Of a stretch of DNA of 64,000 nt, positions 57,914 to 64,000 are shown piece after piece. Both the position numbers and the translations under genes were made by a program. Source of the DNA: Thinopyrum elongatum (taxonomy: Eukaryota > Streptophyta > Magnoliopsida > Poales > Poaceae); NCBI GenBank assembly GCA_011799875.1, contig CM022297.1, positions 72,925,868-72,989,867 on the forward strand. Direction: 5' to 3'. A model generated the notes under the pieces. That model saw nothing but the letters and a program-made list of their open reading frames with translations, was not told where the DNA came from and ran no database searches. Each line of letters opens with the position of its first letter. Within the stretch, counting starts at the first letter, position 1.

Positions 57914-59491
57914 TGATACATCTCCAATGTATCTATAATTTTTTATTGTTCCATGCTATTATATTATCTGTTTTGGATGTTTTATATGCATTAATATGCT
58001 ATTTTATATTATTTTTGGGACTAACCTATTAACCTAGAGCCCAGTGCCAGTTTTCTATCCTTGTTTTTGAGTTTCGTAGAAAAGGAATACCAAACGGAGT
58101 CCAAACGGAATAAAACTTTCGCGATGATTTTTCTTGGACCAGAAAGAAACCAGGAGACTTGGAGATGAAGTTGGAGGAGCCACGAGGCGGCCACAAGGAC
58201 GGAGGGTGCGCCCCCCACCCTTGTGGGCCCCTCATGCACCTCCTGACCTAATTCTTTCGCCTATATATACCCATATATCCCCAAACCAACAGAGGCATCC
58301 ACGGAAAGACTTTTCCATCGCCGCAACCCTCTGTACCCGTGAGATCCCATCTAGGGACCTTTTCCGGCACCCTGCCGGAGGGGGATTTGATCACGGAGGG
58401 CTTCTACATCAACACCATTGCCCTTCCAATGAAGCATGAGTAGTTTACCACAGACCTACGGGTCCATAGCTAGTAGCTAGATGGCTTCTTCTCTCTCTTT
58501 GATTCTCAATACCATGTTCTCCTCGATGTTCTTGGAGATCTATTTGATGTAATACTTTTTTGCGGTGTGTTTGCCGAGATCCGATGAATTGTGGATTTAT
58601 GATCAGCTTGTCTATGAATATTATTTGAATCTTCTCTAAATTCTTATATGCATGATTTGATATCTTTGTAATTCTCTTCGAACTATCGGTTTGGTTTGGC
58701 CAACTAGATTGGTTTTTCTTGCAATGGGAGAAGTGCTTAGCTTTGGGTTCAATCTTGCGGTGTCCTTTCCCAGTGACAGTAGGGGTAGCAAGGCACGTAT
58801 TGTATTGTTGCCATCGAGGATAAAAAGATGGGGTTTTCATCATATTGCTTGAGTTAATTCCTCTACATCATGTCATCTTACTTAATGCATTACTCCGTTC
58901 TTTATGAACTTAATACTCTAGATGCATGCTGGATAGCGGTCAATGTGTGGAGTAATAGTAGTAGATGCAGAATTGTTTTGGTCTACTTGACACGGACATG
59001 ATGCCTATATTCATGATCATTACCTTAGATATCGTTATAACTTTGCGCTTTTCTATCAATTGCTCGGCAGTAATTTGTTCACCCACCGTATTATTTTCTA
59101 TCTTGTGAGAAGCCTCTAGTGAAACCTATGGCCCCCGGGTCTATTTTCCATCATATAATCTTCTACTTTTCATCATACAAGTTTCTGATTTACTATTTTG
59201 CAATCTTTTACTTTCCGATCTATAAAACAAAAATACCAAAAATATTTACTTTATTGTTTATCTATCTCTATCAGATCTCACTTTTGCAAATAACCGTGAA
59301 GGGATTGACAACCCCTTTATCGCGTTGGGTGCAAGTTGTTTGATTGTTTGTGCAGGTATTCGGTGATTTGTGCGTTGTCTCCTACTGGATTGATACCTTG
59401 GTTCTCAAACTGAGGGAAATACTTATCTCTACTTTGCTACATCACCCTTTCCTCTTCAAGGGAAAAACCAACGCAAGCTCAAGAAGTAGCA
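57914..59491 (+). repeat. 3' LTR of the Sabrina/WHAM-like element
   Basis: It is 1578 bases long, collinear with 51169-52770, and ends AAGAAGTAGCA. The 5' LTR ends AAGAAGTAGGA, one base different at the terminus. Confidence 0.9.
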
Positions 59492-59757
59492 AAGTTCTCC
59501 ATATGCACATTTACTTCCCTAATGTATGGTTAGATGAAACCAACAGTGTGATGCATGTTTCTACATCATGAAAATGAGGGAACTAACATGGCTATTGATA
59601 CACACTCATATTTAGTAGTATATAGATTACTATAAAGTAAGGAGAATATCCATATCTTCCTAACCGTTTGATTATTCAAGGGTACAAATTGGCTGTAATG
59701 ACATGGTCACAATCGCATGAATTAACTCATTCCAAATATAGCTGATTTATGGCATCT
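59492..59757 (-). other. Probable intron sequence of the F-box gene, right of the insertion
   Basis: AT-rich noncoding DNA between the 3' LTR and the exon ending at the donor near 59873. Nothing else recognised. Confidence 0.4.
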
Positions 59758-60658
59758 CTAATACATTGCCATAGTTCTACTCAAATTCTGCTCAAACAGG
59801 GATATGCCAATCATCATAAAAAGTTCAAACAATGTCATGGCGTTATCATTAAAATCAGACAAAAACAACTTACACGTGTTGTCCCAGCAATACATGGTGC
59901 CATCTGCTTTATCGATCATGTAGATGATGCCATTGTGTTCCATAGCATCACAGAAGTGTGTATCAGCTTTGACGATCCACTGCGAGGTGAGTCATCTCCA
60001 GCTAAAGAAGGCATCGACGAAAAGATAGGCGAGCCCGCGGTCGAACAAGGCAATTAGCTTGAAGTCTGCGTAATCCGCATATCGTGTGGGCACTTGGCAG
60101 ATTACAATCTTCTACAAAACAAGGTCCGTCCAACTGACGTGGTAATATAGATGACTTGGACCGCGACGGTAAAACCCTACATAATCCAACGGAGGAAGCA
60201 TAATCTCATGGGAGGTGTGGAAGTTCACGAGCACCAACTTTTTCCCGTCTTCTCTGACGGCAGCCATCCAGTGGGAGTTCATGCCGACCCAGTACATACC
60301 TACCAAGAAGTTTCGGGCGATGGTGAAAGGATCGAAGTCGAGGGGCATGATGTACGGCAACCCACTACATACCTGCAAAGAAATTTCGGCTAATGGAGGT
60401 CGGATTGAAGTCGAGGGGAATCATGTACGCCTCCGTATCATGGTGAGCAAATCTCGCAAGACCAGATAGCAGCAAGCAGGGTGTCTTGAAAAGCTCAGGC
60501 CTCACTTCAACGATGGCCGTGTGCATGTCCCTCGAGCATGCAGCCAGCCGCACGACGCTCAACATATCCATACACGAACAACAGAGGTCGAGGATGTCAC
60601 TAGGGAGATTGCTCCAATCGCGTCTCATATGGATGCTGCGCGGTTCGTGTTCGGCCAT
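59758..60658 (-). pseudogene. N-terminal and middle part of the KIB1/DUF295-type F-box gene
   Basis: ATG 60658 lies in a good context (CCACCATGG). Residues 15-50 form an F-box (DWSNLPSDILDLCC, VVRLAACSRDM). The beta-propeller region continues with GMNSHWMAAVREDGKKLVLV and, after two in-frame stops (TAG near 60112 and TGA near 60000), DAMEHNGIIYMIDKADGTMY. A donor-like GTAAGT (59868-59873) ends this part. A 73-bp tandem duplication (about 60300-60440) shifts the frame. F-box proteins of this family act as substrate receptors of SCF ubiquitin ligases. The duplication, the stops and the retrotransposon beyond 59491 make this a probable pseudogene. Confidence 0.75.
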
Positions 60659-61770
60659 GGTGGAGTTTGGAAGGTGGGGTTTTTGGGGGCTTGATTTACG
60701 GGGGAGAAGGCTCTCGTTGCTGGAGCGGCTAATGAGGGAATAGTGGTACTGGGGGAGGCGAGCGAGGCAAGGGTACGCGGGGGCACACTGAGATGATGAA
60801 GAGTGACCTCAGGATCTCCGGTGAGATGGAGATGGAGATGGATTGGTGCTAGGGGAGAGGGAGACGAGGCGAGGCATGCTATACAGCGGCGGTGACAGTG
60901 ACTGCATAGTGCACAAGGTGAGGCTGACTTTGGTAACCCGAACACGCCGCCTGGACTAGTGTCACCTCGGTCGCAGGGTCTTGTCACTTCACTGTGAGGA
61001 CCGGATGAATATTATCTTGACCATCAAGTGTACCACAGTTATACTACTACTAGTAGTAACATATGGATTAGTACTGTATAGCGGAAATAGGTCTCCCGTG
61101 CTAGCATGCCTCTGGTTTCACTTCATCCTCCAGGTAGCATCCATATTGCGAGCAGAACCAAATTCTTGTGCATGCGGAAGCGCGAAGAAGGGCTTTTTCT
61201 TTTTTTTAGGATAACCGCATATTCCTTAATCAGAAAAGGTTGTGTCTCGCAGGCACACGCCAATATCAATCCGAACCAGCTACGACACTTTTTTTTGTGC
61301 AAAGAGATGGATATGTTTGTATATCTGTTCGTCCACCCAAGTGGGTTTTGCGTAGGTCCCACCTGTCAGGAGGGGTGCAGAGATAAAAAGGAACCACAAA
61401 ATGTTTCGCCACAGTGATTCGAAAGAGTGACCTCAACTAACCAGTGGCACATGTAGCGATAGAAGGATGGGCACGTACATGGACACGGACCACTCCTCAG
61501 TACGCTACCCGCATAGCCTTTTCGTTTTGCGGGTTGGTCTACCTAGCCGTCTAATCAACTGCCTGCATGCCACTTCTCCCATTTACTTCTCCATCGGGAA
61601 CCGATTTTCCTCGGCTTCTTCACCTCTCCTTCATTTGCACTCAAACCCCACTGGATTCACATCCTCCTGGAGTAATTTCAAAGCCCCTTTAAATAATCAT
61701 CTTCTTCAGTTAGACTAGCCATCTTAATCCTAATTCTCCAAACCATAGCCCTCCGGTCCAGTGGTTCCAA
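60659..61770. other. Intergenic region between two divergent gene remnants
   Basis: This would hold the promoters of the minus-strand F-box gene and the plus-strand exonuclease-like pseudogene. The first 300 bases are GC-rich and the rest is mixed. CTTTAAATAATC near 61686 is a weak TATA-like candidate upstream of 61771. No protein-coding frame was recognised. Confidence 0.4.
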
Positions 61771-62403
61771 ATGGCGAAAGAGATCCCTATGCAGGTTTTT
61801 AGCGTCAAACATGTCCTCGTCGAAGGCTCGTTGAGCATAGTTGCCACCGTCACCGACCACCCAAGGGTTGTTCGGGAGTGGATCAATAATGTATCCAACT
61901 CCCTCCAAAAGGTGGAGATGAAGGTCGTCGGTCTCAACACAGAGTACACGGAGCGTGCCACTGGGAAGATCCAACGTGTCGCCGTCCTTCAGCTGTGCCT
62001 CGAAGATGAAGTTTTGGTGTATCACATCATACATGTGCCCTCCATACCAGGTGAGCTCCATGATTTCATGTCTCGGGAGGACATATAGGCAGCTATCGAA
62101 GGGGACAAAGAGAAGTTGGCGCCGTACAACCTTGACTTGAAAAACATCACTGACCTACAAACCAGAATTCCTGTAGACGATTATGATAAAGAAACACCAT
62201 CCCTATTCGACATAGCAAATTCTGTGCTCGGAACAAATCTTGAGAAGGGTGACGAGACGCTGGGATTAAGGTCGTCTGGATGGGAGAATTATCCCTTGAC
62301 CTACGAGCGGATAAAATATGCTGCCCTCAATGCCTGTGTGAGTTTCGAGATAGCTGCAAGGTCAAAAGAGCTTGTTGCGAAGCCGTCTCCCACAGAAAAT
62401 GAG

Positions 62404-62435
<32 letters not shown>

Positions 62436-62436
62436 G
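61771..62436 (+). pseudogene. WRN-type 3'-5' exonuclease-like pseudogene
   Basis: One frame from ATG 61771 to TAG 62434-62436 is broken by a TAG at 62086-62088. It resembles the plant family with a WRN/RNase D-type DEDD exonuclease domain: GLNTEYTER (first acidic motif), HDFMSREDI, YNLDLKNITDLQ, LFDIANSVLG, SGWENYPLTYERIKYAALNA. The family motif 1 is normally DxE with aspartate first, and the last motif is Y-x3-D. Here both aspartates are asparagine (N-x-E and YAALN). The second motif is cut by the stop. The frame ends in a lysine run encoded by an AAG repeat. Confidence 0.65.
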
Positions 62437-62494
62437 AAGAAGAAGAAGAAGAAGAAGAAGAAGAAGAAAGAAGAAGAAGAAGAAGAAGAAGAAG
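62401..62494 (+). repeat. (GAA)n microsatellite at the end of the exonuclease-like frame
   Basis: About 30 AAG/GAA units with one TAG interruption (62434-62436) and one extra A near 62468. The interruption provides the stop codon of the frame. Confidence 0.95.
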
Positions 62495-62756
62495 CTGCAC
62501 CAGCAGCAGGGCATTATAGATGGATGAACTATTTCCTCTCTTGCAAAAATTATATTTCCTCTCTGTGTACATTGATATAGATGAACTATTTCGCTGGTGT
62601 GCATGTCTTTGGAACAAGTGTACTCTATGTACATTGATATAGGTCCGCTTGACTATAATGAACTATTTATCCGCCTAGTTTTCTCTACTACTACTCCTTG
62701 TAGTGAGCGGTATGCAATGCATGTGTCAGTAGACATGACAGCTTGTCCATGGAAGT

Positions 62757-63058
62757 TGAACTACGGTGACCATCACGTTTCTACCACTGCCACACACGAT
62801 TCCCACGATGCCGCTCCAACCGACGGCACCACGTCCCCCGACGTGCGCCTCACCCCTCTCGGCCCCATCGCTCCTCTGCCTTTGTGTGCATGACATGCGG
62901 GCCAGCTGAACTGCGGCAACCATCAAGTTTCTACCACAGCCACACGCGATTCCCACGACGCCACTCGAACCCATGACACCACACGTCCCCCGACCTACGC
63001 CTCACCCCTCTCGGTCCCACCGCCCCTCTGCTTTTATGAGAATGACATGTGGGCCAGC
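62757..63058. repeat. Tandem duplication of about 150 bp
   Basis: TGAACT(A/G)CGG(T/C)(G/A)ACCATCA starts at 62757 and 62907. Both copies run to GACATG(C/T)GGGCCAGC. Differences are about 10%, so the duplication is not recent. GC-rich, no gene. Confidence 0.85.
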
Positions 63059-64000
63059 CGCATTTAGGGTCCACATGTCATTGACTCAAAGGCAAGTGCA
63101 CTAAGCCGCTGAAGCTCAGTCCCATGGGCCCCGAGAGCGAAATGTAACTCCTGCGCCAGGCCTTGTGGTGCTCCCGCAGTACGAACATGTGCCAAACTCG
63201 GAATTTGTTTCTTACCACTACCAATGTGTTGGCCCGTGCATTGTAATGGATCCAAAGTAGTAGAATAATACTTGTTCACAAACTTGAAATATAAACACTC
63301 TAGTTTTGATATACATATATCAGTAAAAATAAATTATGCTTCGCTGAAGACATATTCCTCGGGCTGTTTTGATGAGGTGAGGGGTGGATGTGGCTGGTTT
63401 CAAGATAATAATAGATTTTTAAAACATTGGAGCAGATTTTTTTCTAACATTTTGCAGCGTGGCACGGCATCCGGTGCACCTAAGCGTCTGGAAAAAAAAG
63501 TGGAGTGCACTCTAAAAATATTTGCATGCTCCCATTTAGTGGAGTGCACCCTAAACACATTATCTATTTATTTTTCTCTAGTCTTTCCTAGCCATGCAAC
63601 CAAGCCACATAAGCTAGTCATGCATGCAATCCATAAATTGCAATATACTCCAGCATGCAATGCCGCCACATCATCTATTTATGCCTGTTAGTCATAGGTT
63701 GTTTTTTGCATTAGTCTTGATCCTTCACAGTTTGGTAGAGGTATGATTAATCCAAATATTAATGTTCCATAAAACTAAACTCCAAATGTCCGCCGGAGCC
63801 GAGGCAGAGGACGTACGACGGGGGTGGTGGAGGCGTCTTCGTAAGAGGAGGAGAGCTCGAAGGATAATCTTGCACGTCCGCCGCCACCTGCATATCTATG
63901 CGGGACTCCTCGAGTGCCCACTGGAACTCGCGCTCCTCCAGGGAGCGGCAGAGTCATGAGATTTTCCTAAACCACGATGGGCACCATGCAGTACTCCTCG
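63059..64000. other. Right end of the window, nothing recognised
   Basis: Mixed AT-rich DNA up to about 63770, then a GC-rich stretch to the end with short open frames on both strands (for example 63762-63959). No familiar domain, LTR end or RNA gene could be identified. The GC-rich end may be the edge of a gene outside the window. Confidence 0.3.

Larger units (their letters stand above)
51169..59491 (+). mobile_element. Athila-lineage gypsy element, Sabrina/WHAM-like, full length
   Basis: LTRs are 51169-52770 and 57914-59491. The primer site TGGCGCCGTTGCCGGGGA is at 52782-52799, one broken gag-protease frame runs from 53018 to 55102, 2.8 kb of noncoding DNA follows, and a polypurine tract is at 57900-57913. 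The LTR starts TGATACGTCTCCAATGTATC, typical of abundant wheat Athila-type families. Flanking five bases are GGGTT and AAGTT, so the target duplication is not exact. There is no reverse transcriptase or integrase. It lies between exons of an F-box gene on the opposite strand. Confidence 0.88.

Noticed and set aside
61678..62061. 127-codon frame on the minus strand opposite the exonuclease-like gene
   Set aside because: The plus-strand frame carries the recognisable exonuclease motifs. The minus frame is its shadow.
62327..62634. Frames of poly-serine and poly-leucine/phenylalanine on the minus strand
   Set aside because: Translation of the (GAA)n microsatellite, not a protein.
1..64000. CRISPR array, phage or bacterial operon
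   Set aside because: The tandem arrays found lie in LTRs or CACTA DNA and lack spacers. All coding families are plant or plant retroelement types.

Overview
The window is grass, most probably Triticeae (wheat, barley or a relative), intergenic DNA. The evidence is the type of sequence: long-LTR gypsy and copia retrotransposons nested inside one another, a CACTA terminus, Athila-lineage elements of the kind abundant in wheat, and a few decayed plant gene copies. No bacterial-style operons, rRNA, tRNA or CRISPR were seen.

Layout. From 1 to about 44451 there is one nest of retrotransposons. The outermost is an Athila-lineage gypsy element on the minus strand (1-785 and 42352-44451). A SIRE/Maximus-like copia element on the plus strand (786-42346, target duplication CTAAG) sits at the end of its gag-protease frame. 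The 5' LTR of that copia was entered by a gypsy-like element without coding capacity (1324-31610, minus strand, 622-bp LTR). That element was entered twice by related long-LTR chromovirus-type elements, both minus strand: 2390-16160 (target duplication CAAGG, decayed gag-pol with a C-terminal chromodomain) and 20254-30478 (target duplication AGAAG, no gag-pol). Hand counts over part of each LTR pair give about 5% difference for the copia, 4% for 20254-30478 and 2% for 2390-16160, which agrees with the order of nesting.

A CACTA transposon end at 44452 interrupts the Athila gag. The DNA to its right (44452-51168) holds CACTA-like repeats, a 212-bp Helitron-like piece, a (GT)n(GA)n microsatellite and one intact DUF4283-like reading frame (48651-49406, minus). 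A KIB1/DUF295-type F-box gene on the minus strand (about 50217-60658) is split by a full-length Sabrina/WHAM-like Athila element (51169-59491) and also carries a 73-bp tandem duplication and stop codons. A WRN-type 3'-5' exonuclease-like pseudogene lies at 61771-62436.

How the parts relate. Most of the DNA is mobile and mutually interrupting. The points most worth following are (1) an extra reading frame between the primer site and gag in the two chromovirus-type elements, which in the second element is essentially the only coding sequence left; (2) a gene-like unit (TATA box, leader intron, long reading frame) in the copia element where pol is expected; and (3) a deletion that removed the copia 5' LTR promoter. 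Family names are from recognition of sequence type, not from a database search.
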